Below the pieces are notes generated by a model. The model was not told the origin of the DNA. It saw only the letters and a program-made list of their open reading frames with translations, and searched no databases. Shown in pieces: positions 26,489 through 35,609 of a stretch of 64,000 nucleotides of DNA. The position numbers and the translations under genes were made by a program. The DNA comes from Colwellia echini (lineage in GTDB: Bacteria > Pseudomonadota > Gammaproteobacteria > Enterobacterales > Alteromonadaceae), in the NCBI RefSeq assembly GCF_002843355.2, contig NZ_PJAI02000001.1, positions 496,001 through 560,000 on the forward strand. Reading direction: 5' to 3'. Numbering within the stretch: position 1 is the first letter of the stretch; each line of letters opens with the position of its first letter.

Positions 26489-27276
26489 CTTAAATTATTT
26501 TTATTGTTTTTTTATGAATCAAGTGATTTTTGCCGCTTAGGTGGCGATTGATTAATCACTCATTCAGTAGAACTATTGTGTTATTTTTCGATTTGACGAT
26601 AGCACAAGATAAATTTTTACAGAAATAAGTCAGCGTGAATTGCAACATTAAATTAACATTTTTATGATCGGTATTTTATAAAAAAATGCTGTCAAAAAGT
26701 GCTTTCTTTGAATAAAAGATATCAAGGTATTTAAGTTAGTTATTAAGGTGTAAATTTATAAAAATAATATTTAGTCTTTTTAAATCAATATATTGTTTTA
26801 TTTCCTATTGATTTAATTAAGCAGGGATAATTTTGTTTATGTTGATTAAATTAAGCTGAATTATCTGGTCAGATGAGAATGAGGTAGTGGTATAAGCAGT
26901 TGTTGAGTTTATTAGCTGAGTAAATCCACATTAAGCTATTGATAAAATGGTTCTTTTTTATTGTTTTTTGAGCTGTTTAAATACTGTACATACGTATTCA
27001 TAAAATTAAATAATATTTTGCTAATAAAACTGTGATTTATGCAGTTAAAAACAATCAGGTTATAATTTTGTTAATCAATTTTTTAGTAAATTTGTTAATG
27101 TTTTTGACTTTTTTTTCTCCAATTATAGGTACTTTATCACGGTTAATTACCTCTCTATTTTTAATCATCATAAAGATGATAACTTACTCAATAAATTTGA
27201 GCATTGGTGACTATCAAAGGTTATAAAAATAATTTACAGTGTTTGTACAAATTTATAAAAAATAATGATCTAAACT
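26489..27276. other. 788-nt AT-rich intergenic region
   Basis: This holds the divergent promoters of the giant protein gene and the spermidine-synthase-like pair. It is very AT-rich. A 64-codon GTG-started frame (27032-27226) is rich in Leu/Ile/Phe, but I see no convincing ribosome site and do not support it as a gene. No RNA structure was recognised. Confidence 0.5.
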
Positions 27277-27939
27277 ATGCAAGCATCAGATAAATCAATT
27301 AATTACAGAAATATTTTTATTTACTTTTTAGCCTTCACCAGTGGCTTCTCTATCATGTGTGTTGAGCTATTAGCTGGTAGGATACTCGCGCCATTTTTCG
27401 GTAGTAGTGTGCATATCTGGGGCAGTATTATTACGGTATTTATGCTCAGTTTATCTATTGGCTACTTGTTAGGCGGTAAATTATCAACGCGTTCAGCATC
27501 CTTGACTCGTTATGGTGCTATTTTTATATTCGCAGGAATTACTTTATTACCAATTGTCACATCAAGCACTTGGATAATGGAAACTATTTTTGTTGCTATT
27601 GAAGACTCTCGTTATGGCTCTTTATTAGCTTCAACAATCCTGTTTTTCATTCCTACTATTATCCTAGGTATGCTATCGCCTTATTCAGTCAGATTATTAG
27701 TGAAAGACTCAAATGAAAGTGGACAAGTTGCAGGTAAACTTTACTTTGTTTCTACCCTCGGTAGCGCTTTAGGTACTATCATCACCTCGTTCTACTTTGT
27801 AATGTGGTTTGATATTAATACTATTGTTGTTAGTGTTTGTTTAGTACTTGGGCTCTTAGGTGTTATTGCTATTATTCTTGCTAAAGTTAATTCAAGTTTC
27901 TCTACTTTAAATACAACGCGAGATATAAGTCATGCATAG
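27277..27939 (+). CDS. membrane half of a split spermidine-synthase-like protein
   Basis: A 220-residue integral membrane protein with about six to seven transmembrane helices. The start FLAFTSGFSIMCVELLAGRILAPFFG (in parts) and the later GKLYFVSTLGSALGTI match the N-terminal membrane domain of long, fused spermidine-synthase-like proteins. Here that domain ends at residue 220 and the catalytic domain is encoded by the next gene, which overlaps by 8 nt in another frame. Role unknown. It may anchor or transport for its partner. Confidence 0.8.
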   Translation: MQASDKSINYRNIFIYFLAFTSGFSIMCVELLAGRILAPFFGSSVHIWGSIITVFMLSLSIGYLLGGKLSTRSASLTRYGAIFIFAGITLLPIVTSSTWIMETIFVAIEDSRYGSLLASTILFFIPTIILGMLSPYSVRLLVKDSNESGQVAGKLYFVSTLGSALGTIITSFYFVMWFDINTIVVSVCLVLGLLGVIAIILAKVNSSFSTLNTTRDISHA

Positions 27940-28915
27940 TATTATTAATAAGATATATACAAGTTTCAGTTTTAACCTTGGATCGCTAGCGGAAGTATTA
28001 GCTAATAGTTTGTTAATTAAAACATTAATTAAAATATTAATTATTAGCACACTGATGACTGCTACCAGCCAAGCGGAAGTTATTCACAGTGAGCGATCTT
28101 TATATACTAATATTTTAGTGGAAGATGATGGTGATTTACGCTGTTTAAAATTTAATGTAAAAACTAGCAAAACACGACAAAGTTGTTTTTTAAAAAGCCA
28201 ACCCAAACAGCTAGTGTTTAATTACACTAAATTATTGTTAACCGGTTTATTGGTAAATCCTGAGCCGAAACGTATTTTAATCATAGGTTTAGGTGGTGGC
28301 ACTATGTCAAACACCCTACATGATTTATTACCAACTAGTTTAATTGATAACGTAGAAATAGATGAAAGTGTAATTAAAGTTGCTAGACAGTACTTTGATT
28401 TTTTAGAAAATGATCAGATAAAAACCTATAGTCAAGATGGCCGAGTTTTTGTCAAAAGAGCTTTATTAAAGAAACAAGAATACGATTGGATTATTTTAGA
28501 TGCATTTAATGGTGACTATATTCCTGAGCACTTAATGACCCAAGAATTTTTGTTAGAAATTAAAAGTTTATTATCTGAGAATGGAATTTTAACTGCTAAC
28601 ACTTTCTCTTCAAGTCAGCTATACAAGTATGAATCAGCAACTTATAAAGCTGTGTTTGGTGATTTTTATCAAGTGAGTAATCAAACCAATAATAATCGAA
28701 TTATATTGGCACTTAAAAGCGGCTTAACGTCATCTACAGGATTACAAACCGAAAAAAATGATCAACTTGCTGCAGCGCTTTTAGCTTTAGGTGTTGATGT
28801 AAATATGCTCTATCGTAATATGAGATCAACGGCTACTCAGCAAGATTGGTCTGATGATATTACGATATTAACGGACCAGTTTGCGCCAGCAAATTTATTA
28901 AATCTTGATAATTAA
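27932..28915 (+). CDS. spermidine-synthase-like catalytic half with signal-like N-terminus
   Basis: A 327-residue protein with a spermidine synthase/methyltransferase Rossmann domain: ILIIGLGGGTMSNTLHDL (residues about 110-127), the acidic VEIDESVIKVA, and WIILDAFNGDYIPEHL. Before it, at about residues 28-50, lies a hydrophobic stretch ending TATSQA, resembling a signal peptide or anchor. The translated start overlaps the membrane-half gene by 8 nt, so the products are co-made. Polyamine synthesis is not proved: many such proteins lack aminopropyltransferase activity, and an exported form would have no obvious donor substrate. Confidence 0.8.
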   Translation: MHSIINKIYTSFSFNLGSLAEVLANSLLIKTLIKILIISTLMTATSQAEVIHSERSLYTNILVEDDGDLRCLKFNVKTSKTRQSCFLKSQPKQLVFNYTKLLLTGLLVNPEPKRILIIGLGGGTMSNTLHDLLPTSLIDNVEIDESVIKVARQYFDFLENDQIKTYSQDGRVFVKRALLKKQEYDWIILDAFNGDYIPEHLMTQEFLLEIKSLLSENGILTANTFSSSQLYKYESATYKAVFGDFYQVSNQTNNNRIILALKSGLTSSTGLQTEKNDQLAAALLALGVDVNMLYRNMRSTATQQDWSDDITILTDQFAPANLLNLDN

Positions 28916-28951
28916 GTATGGGAAGTAAAGTGGTTAATTAAGCGTAACTAT

Positions 28952-28987
28952 ATGCTCAATAAATGAAAAATGCTCGATAAATGAAAA
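28952..28987 (+). repeat. 18-bp x2 tandem repeat in intergenic DNA
   Basis: ATGCTCAATAAATGAAAA is followed at once by ATGCTCGATAAATGAAAA between the spermidine-synthase-like gene and the PAS chemoreceptor. It differs at one base. It is one of several short tandem duplications in this window. Confidence 0.85.
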
Positions 28988-29084
28988 TAGCGTATTAACA
29001 ACTTGATAGTTAGCATACTGTCAAACTACTATAATAAGTACATTAAGTGCTGGCTTAACGAATGATTTATATAAGAGGTAAGGA

Positions 29085-30620
29085 ATGTCTAATCAAAATG
29101 TATCAATTGTAGATAAAGAAGTTACGTTTAATCAGGGCGAAGAGCTTGTTACCACCACTGATTTACGAGGTGTGATTACATATGTAAATGATACTTTTTG
29201 TAAAGTTTCAGGTTATGCACGAGAAGAAATTATTGGTCAACATCATAATATGGTGCGTCATCCAGATATGCCAAAAGCTGCCTTTAAAGATTTATGGGAG
29301 AAAAATAAAGCAGGACAAAATTGGCGTGGGGCGGTTAAAAACCGCTGTAAAGATGGTAGGTATTATTGGGTTGATGCCTTTGTAAGCCCTATTTTTGAGC
29401 AAGGAAAAATGTCAGGTTATCAATCTGTGCGCGTAAACCTTGCTCCTAAAGCTAAAGAAATGGCAATTTCGGCATACCAAAAATTAAATGAAGATAAGAA
29501 AATAGAAGGTTGGTATTCATCACTTAATAATCGACATATTTTATTTGCGTTATTTAGCATTGCCACATTAATGGCTGTAATGAATTTGTCTAGCTGGTTA
29601 ATGTTTTTATTACCATTTATTCCCTTTATTCTATATTTCGATGAATTAATCACTACTCCAGCTTACTTTGAGCAGTTAAAATCAGACTATGATAGTGCCT
29701 CAAGGTGGATATTTTCAGGGACAAAACCACACAGTATTGCAGACTTTCATATTAAAGTTCAACAAGGCAAAGTAAGAACTATTTTAGGAAGAGTGGTTGA
29801 TAGCGCTAATATTATGGAAGCAAGTGTTACTCATTTAAATAATGCTGCAGGTAATGCTAAAGCTGGTGTTGAAAAGCAGAGTAATGAACTTCACCAAGTA
29901 TCTACGGCCGTTGAAGAGATGGTAGCTACTATTTCGGAGGTATCGCAAAATACCATTAATACATCTGATAAAGTACATCAAGCTCATGGTGATTGTGAAA
30001 AAGCCAATCAGGCAATGACAAAAACTATGCAGCAGGTTTCATCGTTAGCTGATGATGTGGCTGAGTCATCACGATCAGCCAATGAGTTAGCAGAAGAGGC
30101 TGAAAAAATTGGTACTATTATGCAAGAGATTCAAGGTATTGCTGACCAAACTAATTTGTTAGCACTAAATGCTGCAATAGAAGCTGCTCGTGCCGGAGAG
30201 CAAGGCAGAGGGTTTTCTGTAGTAGCTGATGAGGTTAGAGCTTTATCTAGCCGTACACATGGTGCAACTGAACAAATTCATAAATCCATTAATGAAATTC
30301 AAAGTACACTTCGTCATTGGTCTAAAACAATGGAAGAGGGTAAAAAGTCAGCGGAGAACTGTGTTGCTGATACACAAAGTACTCAAGATGTGGTGACGGA
30401 ACTTTATAATGCTATTTCTGATATAGCGGACTTAACCATGCAAATATCTACAGCAGCAGAAGAGCAAAGCGTAGTGTCATCTGAAATTAGTCAAAACATT
30501 GTCAATATTAGTGACGCATCAAATGACAATCTTAACCAGGCTGCAACAGTTGAGTCTGAAGCGAATGCTATTAAAGTACGTACCACAAACTTGAAATCAT
30601 TAGGTTTGTCGTTTAACTAA
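29085..30620 (+). CDS. PAS-domain methyl-accepting chemotaxis protein (Aer-like)
   Basis: A 511-residue receptor. An N-terminal PAS domain (residues about 15-115; [21 protein letters not shown] and [13 protein letters not shown]) resembles the FAD-binding PAS of Aer. A hydrophobic pair follows at about 148-185 ([30 protein letters not shown]), then a coiled-coil signalling domain with tip [20 protein letters not shown] at about 350-369. It has no periplasmic sensor, so it should read internal redox state or energy level and signal to CheA. Ribosome site AAGAGGTAAGGA. It is monocistronic, with its own strong terminator. Confidence 0.92.
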   Translation: MSNQNVSIVDKEVTFNQGEELVTTTDLRGVITYVNDTFCKVSGYAREEIIGQHHNMVRHPDMPKAAFKDLWEKNKAGQNWRGAVKNRCKDGRYYWVDAFVSPIFEQGKMSGYQSVRVNLAPKAKEMAISAYQKLNEDKKIEGWYSSLNNRHILFALFSIATLMAVMNLSSWLMFLLPFIPFILYFDELITTPAYFEQLKSDYDSASRWIFSGTKPHSIADFHIKVQQGKVRTILGRVVDSANIMEASVTHLNNAAGNAKAGVEKQSNELHQVSTAVEEMVATISEVSQNTINTSDKVHQAHGDCEKANQAMTKTMQQVSSLADDVAESSRSANELAEEAEKIGTIMQEIQGIADQTNLLALNAAIEAARAGEQGRGFSVVADEVRALSSRTHGATEQIHKSINEIQSTLRHWSKTMEEGKKSAENCVADTQSTQDVVTELYNAISDIADLTMQISTAAEEQSVVSSEISQNIVNISDASNDNLNQAATVESEANAIKVRTTNLKSLGLSFN

Positions 30621-30654
30621 CCGCTGAAGTGAGTATATTCAATCTATTAACTAT

Positions 30655-30690
30655 CAAAGCCCTTATATTTTATGTTAAGGGCTTTGTTTT
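30655..30690 (+). terminator. Rho-independent terminator after PAS chemoreceptor
   Basis: An 11-bp perfect stem CAAAGCCCTTA / TAAGGGCTTTG is followed by TTTT. It sits 35 nt after the chemoreceptor stop, between convergent genes. Confidence 0.88.
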
Positions 30691-30712
30691 ATAACTACTT
30701 TCTAACTGTTTT

Positions 30713-31333
30713 TTAACAACGCTTTATGAATTCTAATAAACGATTATTGGCAGGCATAGTATGATCTTTTATTAGCTCCAGATCTGCTGATGTTGCTAAT
30801 TTTAAGATATCTTCGATATTGCGAATACCACTATTAATATCTCTACTTTTCAGCCAGAGATCAAAATTAGCGTTACTCTCACTTGTGAATTTACCTTGAT
30901 AATTGAACGGACCGTAAATACAGACATGACTGTTAACTGATAGGTTTTTACTGATACCTTCAAAAAACTTAACTACCAATGGCCAGCTTATTATATGCAG
31001 TGTATTTGCCGTAAATAAGCCATCAATAGTTTGCTCTGCGCTGAGTTGTTGCCAAGTATTGTTTGCGCTGGAACCAGCTAAATCTATCTCTATTGGTCTA
31101 CGCGCATTACTCTCTTTTAATTCATCTAACCATAAGTTGATACTAGGATGATTGATTATTAAATCACTAGTTTGCCAAGTTAAATGAGGTAACTGCTGGC
31201 TAAAATAAGCAGCATGTTGACCAGTACCTGAGCCAATTTCTAATACGTGTCTGGTGTTAGCAAACGTTTTGTTTAATACGGATAAAATTGGCTGCTTGTT
31301 ATTTTCACAGGCTTGGGAAAAAGGCTTATTCAT
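30713..31333 (-). CDS. DUF938 family SAM-dependent methyltransferase-like protein
   Basis: A 206-residue cytoplasmic protein. The SAM-binding motif VLEIGSGTGQHAAYFS (residues about 35-50) and the family stretch TWQTSDL followed by FTANTLHIISWPLV identify the DUF938 group of class I methyltransferases. The substrate is unknown. It is separated from the FemAB-like gene upstream by 52 nt on the same strand, so the two may be co-transcribed. Confidence 0.85.
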   Translation of the reverse strand: MNKPFSQACENNKQPILSVLNKTFANTRHVLEIGSGTGQHAAYFSQQLPHLTWQTSDLIINHPSINLWLDELKESNARRPIEIDLAGSSANNTWQQLSAEQTIDGLFTANTLHIISWPLVVKFFEGISKNLSVNSHVCIYGPFNYQGKFTSESNANFDLWLKSRDINSGIRNIEDILKLATSADLELIKDHTMPANNRLLEFIKRC

Positions 31334-31385
31334 TATGTTCTCTTATCTACTCTGCAAAGGTTAGTTATAAATTATACGTCTAAAG

Positions 31386-32507
31386 TCATTGTTTGAAAGG
31401 TAACAGTTTTTGACATTGTTGTTGATACATTAGCATACTCCTTTGCTCTTCTAGGCAAAAGTTTTTAACCGCTTCTCTAAAGGGGGTATGTTTAATCCAG
31501 TGATAAGAATAGGTTAAAACAGGCTCGAAGCCACGTTGAATTTTATGTTCACCTTGAGTGCCGGGATTGAATCTTTGTAACTTGTTTTTAATGCAAAACT
31601 CGATGCCTTGATAATAACAAAGTTCAAAATGGAGATTGTTATACTGCTCGGTGCAACCCCAATATCGACCATATAACTGTTTATCATCGTAAAAAAAGAG
31701 AGAGCAAGCGACATCTTCGTATGAATTATTGGCAATAATTAATAAAATATTATTACCGTTAGTTTCGTGGTTATTAAAAACTAATTGAGAGAAAAACTGA
31801 TAATTTAAATGAGGTTGATGTCCGCGTCTTAAATACGTTATTTGATAGGTTAAGTAAAAGAATTTTAGATCTTGCTCTGTTATTTCATCAGACATTAATC
31901 GACGAACTGTTAACCCTTGTTGAGCGATAGACAAGCGCTCTTTGCGGGTGTTTTTACGCTTACGAGATGTAAAATTATCAAGAAAATGATCGAAATTTTC
32001 ATAGTTTCGATTAAACCAATGAAATTGAACGGTATTACGCTCATAAACATCTTTAGGTAGTTTTGTTTCTATTTGGTGACAATACAGTAAATGCCAGCTG
32101 TTAATATTTTCTTCTTGGCAATGCTCTATTAAAGGTGAAAACATTTTATCAAGCTGTAATTCTGTCGATAATAGTTTATTACTGGTAACTGGCGTAAAAG
32201 GAACGGTAGCCACTAACTTTGGGTAGTAATCTACCTTGTGACGCTTAAAAGCTTCCGCCCAGTCCCAATCAAATACATACTCACCCCATGAATGACTTTT
32301 TAGATACATAGGCATAACAGCGGTAACTTTGTTTGTTGTAGTAGCTACTAAGTGGTGAGCTTGCCAACCTTGTTTAGCACTCGCTGATTGACTGTTTTCA
32401 AGAGCTTCAAAATAATCATATTGCAGAAACGGGCAAGGAGAGGTATTGACTTGTTGCCAATCAAGTTTGTTTATTTGGTTAATGTTATCAATAAAACTAA
32501 TGTTCAA
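31386..32507 (-). CDS. FemAB/GNAT-like protein (PF04339 type)
   Basis: A 373-residue cytoplasmic protein with family markers CPFLQYDYFEALENS near the N-terminus, SRKRKNTRKER in the middle, YGRYWGC and FNPGTQGEHKIQRGFEP toward the C-terminus. This pattern belongs to the peptidogalycan biosynthesis/recognition family, related to FemAB aminoacyl transferases of the GNAT superfamily. The acceptor is not known. It is the gene immediately downstream of the S10 operon repeats, on the same strand, where rplN would normally be expected. Confidence 0.8.
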   Translation of the reverse strand: MNISFIDNINQINKLDWQQVNTSPCPFLQYDYFEALENSQSASAKQGWQAHHLVATTTNKVTAVMPMYLKSHSWGEYVFDWDWAEAFKRHKVDYYPKLVATVPFTPVTSNKLLSTELQLDKMFSPLIEHCQEENINSWHLLYCHQIETKLPKDVYERNTVQFHWFNRNYENFDHFLDNFTSRKRKNTRKERLSIAQQGLTVRRLMSDEITEQDLKFFYLTYQITYLRRGHQPHLNYQFFSQLVFNNHETNGNNILLIIANNSYEDVACSLFFYDDKQLYGRYWGCTEQYNNLHFELCYYQGIEFCIKNKLQRFNPGTQGEHKIQRGFEPVLTYSYHWIKHTPFREAVKNFCLEEQRSMLMYQQQCQKLLPFKQ

Positions 32508-32711
32508 ATTTAGCTCGGCAAGTGATGAAAGTATACTTATGCTTATTTTGCCTATAAAAGTGATGTAATACCAATAAGCTTTTGTTAATGGTTATACCAA
32601 GTTGATTATGTTATTTCCCACTCAGCGATTTGACCAGGTCATAATTTCCACTTATCTTTTAGACATTATGCCAATTTCGAACTGCGCTATTAGATAAAAT
32701 CGCAGGCATAA

Positions 32712-32747
32712 AAAAAGACCTTAACAAATAAATGCTAAAGTCTTTTT
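32712..32747 (-). terminator. array terminator, distal copy (one mismatch)
   Basis: The copy furthest from rpsQ: GACCTTA opposite TAAAGTC, with one stem mismatch compared with the next two copies. A T-run exists on the minus strand. It is the weakest of the four. Confidence 0.65.
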
Positions 32748-32889
32748 ACTAACTATTTAAGTTTAAAAAGTATTAAAAATACTAATTAAGCTTTAGTAAT
32801 TACGTCAACTAATTTCCACTTACCTTTTATGAGCAGACTTAGAAATTATGCCAATTTCGATCTGTGTCGATAGATAAAATGGTAGACAA

Positions 32890-32925
32890 AAAAAGACCTT
32901 AACAAATAAATGCTAAGGTCTTTTT
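32890..32925 (-). terminator. array terminator, third from rpsQ
   Basis: Stem AAAAAGACCTTA / TAAGGTCTTTTT around a 12-nt loop, with a T-run on the minus strand. It is identical in sequence to the hairpin at 33068-33103. Confidence 0.8.
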
Positions 32926-33067
32926 ACTAACTATTTAAGTTTAAAAAGTATTAAAAATACTAATTAAGCTTTAGTAATTACGTCAACTAATTTCCACTTA
33001 CCTTTTATGAGCAGACTTAGAAATTATGCCAATTTCGATCTGTGTCGATAGATAAAATGGTAGACAA

Positions 33068-33103
33068 AAAAAGACCTTAACAAATAAATGCTAAGGTCTT
33101 TTT
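33068..33103 (-). terminator. array terminator, second from rpsQ
   Basis: Same 12-bp stem and loop as the copy at 32890, followed by seven T on the minus strand. Confidence 0.8.
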
Positions 33104-33246
33104 ACTAACTATTTAAGTTTAAAATGTATTAAAAATACTAATTAAGCTTTAGTAATTACGTCAACTAATTTCCACTTATCTTTTATGAGCAGACTTAGAA
33201 ATTATGCCAATTTCGTTCTGTGTCGATAGATAAAATCGTAGACAAA

Positions 33247-33282
33247 AAAAAGCCCTTAACAATTACTTGTTAAGGGCTTTTT
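33247..33282 (-). terminator. main S10-operon terminator
   Basis: The strongest hairpin of the array: a perfect 16-bp stem AAAAAGCCCTTAACAA / TTGTTAAGGGCTTTTT with a 4-nt loop and a T-run on the minus strand. It lies 38 nt beyond the rpsQ stop, showing that the transcript ends here and does not continue into an spc operon. Confidence 0.9.
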
Positions 33283-33320
33283 ACTAACTATTTAAGTTTA
33301 AAAAGTATTAAAAATACTAA

Positions 33321-33572
33321 TTAAGCTTTAGTAATTACGTCAACTAATTTCCAGTTCTTAGACTTAGAAATTGGCGCAACTTCAGTAATAGTTACTAAGT
33401 CACCTTCGTTACATACGTTAGTTTCATCATGTGCTTTCAACTTAGTTGAACGCGTCATAAATTTACCGTATATAGGGTGCTTAACACGACGCTCAATCAA
33501 AACAACGATAGACTTATCCATTTTGTTACTGACAACAACGCCTTGTAGTGTGCGGATTTTGGCTTCGCTCAT
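33321..33572 (-). CDS. rpsQ: 30S ribosomal protein S17
   Basis: An 83-residue S17 (start [40 protein letters not shown] in the middle). It binds 16S rRNA early in 30S assembly. It is the last gene of the S10 operon, sharing one nucleotide with the rpmC stop. Its 3' end is the source of the downstream 178-bp tandem repeats; the gene itself looks intact, with the usual C-terminal Lys-Ala. Confidence 0.97.
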   Translation of the reverse strand: MSEAKIRTLQGVVVSNKMDKSIVVLIERRVKHPIYGKFMTRSTKLKAHDETNVCNEGDLVTITEVAPISKSKNWKLVDVITKA

Positions 33573-33763
33573 TACTTACCTGCCTTTTCAGTGATGATAG
33601 TCTTAACACGTGCGATATTGCGACGTACGATTCTTAGCAAATGAGTTTGTGCTAATTGACCAGTACTTGCTTGCATGCGGTAATTAAACTGCTCACGAAG
33701 AAGTTCTAGTAATTCAGCATTTAGCTCTTCGATGCTTTTAGCTTTAAGTTCACTAACTTTCAT
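33572..33763 (-). CDS. rpmC: 50S ribosomal protein L29
   Basis: 63 residues, [21 protein letters not shown] with the conserved [10 protein letters not shown] and the [11 protein letters not shown] tail. It sits at the peptide exit of the 50S subunit. It shares one nucleotide with the stop or start of each neighbour, the usual tight packing rplP-rpmC-rpsQ. Confidence 0.97.
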   Translation of the reverse strand: MKVSELKAKSIEELNAELLELLREQFNYRMQASTGQLAQTHLLRIVRRNIARVKTIITEKAGK

Positions 33764-34176
33764 TACAATGCCGTCCTAGTTACGAAGGTAGTTTTGAATG
33801 GAAGTTTAGCAGCAGCTAAAGCAAAAGCTTCACGTGCGATTTCTTCCGAAACACCTTCCATTTCATAAAGAACGCGACCAGGAAGAATTTGGCAAACCCA
33901 ATATTCTACTGAACCCTTACCTTTACCCATACGAACCTCAAGAGGTTTTTTAGTAACTGGCTTATCAGGGAATACGCGTATCCAGATTTTACCTTGGCGT
34001 TTCACATGACGAGTCATGGCACGACGAGCGGCTTCAATTTGGCGTGCAGTCATACGACCGCGCTCAACCGATTTCAAACCGAAAGTACCGAAGCTAACTG
34101 AACTACCAACCTGGGCTAGGCCACGGTTACGTAATTTAAATTGCTTACGGAATTTAGTACGTTTTGGTTGTAACAT
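33763..34176 (-). CDS. rplP: 50S ribosomal protein L16
   Basis: 137 residues, [21 protein letters not shown], with GFGLKS-type and [22 protein letters not shown] segments. It helps form the A-site region of the 50S subunit. Length is normal for the family. It lies 11 nt after rpsC in the S10 operon. Confidence 0.97.
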   Translation of the reverse strand: MLQPKRTKFRKQFKLRNRGLAQVGSSVSFGTFGLKSVERGRMTARQIEAARRAMTRHVKRQGKIWIRVFPDKPVTKKPLEVRMGKGKGSVEYWVCQILPGRVLYEMEGVSEEIAREAFALAAAKLPFKTTFVTRTAL

Positions 34177-34187
34177 TACTTATTCCT

Positions 34188-34883
34188 CTACTTCGCTTTA
34201 CGGCTGTTCTTTCTTTTAGGCTTAGCAGCTGGTTGCTCTGCTTGCAATGGCATGTTGCCAATGATTTCGCCTTTAAAGATCCAAACTTTGATACCAATAA
34301 CACCATAAGTTGTGTCACCACGCGCAATTGCGTAATCAATATCAGCACGTAATGTATGTAAAGGTACACGACCTTCACGATACCATTCTGCACGTGCGAT
34401 ATCAGCGCCGCCTAAACGACCACTAACTTGTACTTTGATGCCTTTCGCGCCTAAACGCATAGCGTTTTGAACTGCACGCTTCATAGCGCGACGGAACATA
34501 ACACGACGTTCTAATTGACTAGCAATGCTGTCTGCAACAAGCTGCGCATCCATTTCTGGCTTACGTACTTCAGCGATGTTGATCTGAGCAGGAACACCAG
34601 CAATTTTAGAAACTGCTAAACGTAATTTCTCTACATCTTCGCCTTTCTTACCGATAACAACACCTGGACGAGCCGTGTGAATTGTTACGCGGATAGATTT
34701 AGCTGGACGTTCGATTACCACTTTTGAAAGTGATGCACGCTTAAGCTTTTCTTTTAAAAATTCGCGAACCTTATGGTCGCCGTCTAAGTTGCTAGCAAAA
34801 TCTTTGCTGCTTGCAAACCAAGTAGACGCGAAAGGTTTCGTGATACCTAAGCGAATACCGGTAGGATTAACTTTTTGACCCAT
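34188..34883 (-). CDS. rpsC: 30S ribosomal protein S3
   Basis: 231 residues: [14 protein letters not shown] start, KH domain with [15 protein letters not shown], and the C-terminal domain [23 protein letters not shown] in parts. It lines the mRNA entry tunnel. The Lys/Arg-rich tail ([11 protein letters not shown]) is normal. It follows rplV by 12 nt. Confidence 0.97.
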   Translation of the reverse strand: MGQKVNPTGIRLGITKPFASTWFASSKDFASNLDGDHKVREFLKEKLKRASLSKVVIERPAKSIRVTIHTARPGVVIGKKGEDVEKLRLAVSKIAGVPAQINIAEVRKPEMDAQLVADSIASQLERRVMFRRAMKRAVQNAMRLGAKGIKVQVSGRLGGADIARAEWYREGRVPLHTLRADIDYAIARGDTTYGVIGIKVWIFKGEIIGNMPLQAEQPAAKPKRKNSRKAK

Positions 34884-34895
34884 ACTAATATACTC

Positions 34896-35228
34896 CTAAG
34901 AATCAGACACAATCACAGTGATGTGACTAGTGCGCTTGATGATGCGATCGGCTCGGCCTTTCGCACGTGGCATAATACGTTTCATTGTTGGACCATCGTC
35001 AATCAAAATTGTTTTAACGAATAATTCATCAATATCTGCACCTTCGTTATGCTCGGCATTCGCGATTGCAGAGTTAAGTACTTTTTTAACTAATTCAGCA
35101 GCTTTTTTGTTGCTGAAAGTTAAAATTTCAAGTGCTTTCTCTACATTAACGCCACGGATTTGATCCGCAACTAAACGCGCTTTTTGAGCAGAACCGCGGG
35201 CAAATTTATGTATAGCTATAGCTTGCAT
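34896..35228 (-). CDS. rplV: 50S ribosomal protein L22
   Basis: 110 residues, with [21 protein letters not shown] and the beta-hairpin tip [17 protein letters not shown], which reaches into the exit tunnel. Length matches the family. Its start is 11 nt after the rpsS stop. Confidence 0.97.
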   Translation of the reverse strand: MQAIAIHKFARGSAQKARLVADQIRGVNVEKALEILTFSNKKAAELVKKVLNSAIANAEHNEGADIDELFVKTILIDDGPTMKRIMPRAKGRADRIIKRTSHITVIVSDS

Positions 35229-35239
35229 TTAATTTCCCC

Positions 35240-35515
35240 TTACTTCTTGGCTTTCTTATCAGCGACATGACCGCGATAAGTACGAGTTGGTGCAAATTCT
35301 CCTAATTTGTGACCGATCATTTCTTCGGTAACAAATACAGGAACGTGTTGACGGCCATTATGGACAGCGATGGTCAAACCGATCATTGTAGGAATGATCA
35401 TTGAACGACGGGACCAAGTTTTAATTGGCTTTTTATTCCCGCTTTCCACCGCAGTCTCTACCTTCGTCAACAAGTGTAGGTCAATAAATGGACCTTTCTT
35501 GAGGGAACGTGGCAT
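35240..35515 (-). CDS. rpsS: 30S ribosomal protein S19
   Basis: 91 residues, [20 protein letters not shown], with [16 protein letters not shown] at the end. It forms a complex with S13 in the 30S head. It is separated from rplB by 94 nt, unusually long for this operon, and that gap contains a stable hairpin. Confidence 0.97.
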   Translation of the reverse strand: MPRSLKKGPFIDLHLLTKVETAVESGNKKPIKTWSRRSMIIPTMIGLTIAVHNGRQHVPVFVTEEMIGHKLGEFAPTRTYRGHVADKKAKK

Positions 35516-35545
35516 GGTGAATCCTTATATATATAATTCTTCTTG

Positions 35546-35579
35546 TGAGCTTAGTTTAATAAAAGATTTACTAAGCTCA
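35546..35579 (-). other. intercistronic hairpin between rplB and rpsS
   Basis: A perfect 10-bp stem TGAGCTTAGT / ACTAAGCTCA with a 14-nt loop occupies most of the 94-nt rplB-rpsS gap. No T-run follows on the minus strand before rpsS, so it is more likely an RNA processing, stability or translational-control element than a terminator. Confidence 0.65.
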
Positions 35580-35609
35580 GCAATCAGAATATTAGTTAAA
35601 TGTACTAAA

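Larger units (their letters stand above)
32640..33346 (-). repeat. 178-bp tandem array duplicating the rpsQ 3' end and its terminator
   Basis: The block starting CTTTAGTAATTACGTCAAC occurs at 32791, 32969, 33147 and 33326 (the last inside rpsQ), a period of 178, 178 and 179 bp. Each unit holds, on the minus strand, the last codons of rpsQ ([14 protein letters not shown]), an AT-rich spacer and a terminator hairpin. The first two full units appear almost identical. A decayed fifth partial copy lies at about 32640-32710. The upstream part of each unit still resembles the preceding rpsQ codons but is interrupted, so these are gene fragments. Confidence 0.92.

Noticed and set aside
27032-27226. 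64-codon frame encoding a very hydrophobic peptide
   Set aside because: It begins with GTG, has no ribosome site, sits in extremely AT-rich DNA and its Leu/Ile/Phe bias is what such composition gives. Not supported as a gene.
32565-32640. ATACCAAT-starting sequence resembling the MITE ends
   Set aside because: Only the first few bases match. The following sequence does not align with the inverted ends, so it was not called a copy.
32712-33282. CRISPR array suggested by regularly spaced repeats
   Set aside because: The whole 178-bp unit is repeated, not short repeats with unique spacers, and each unit contains rpsQ coding sequence. It is a tandem gene-end duplication.
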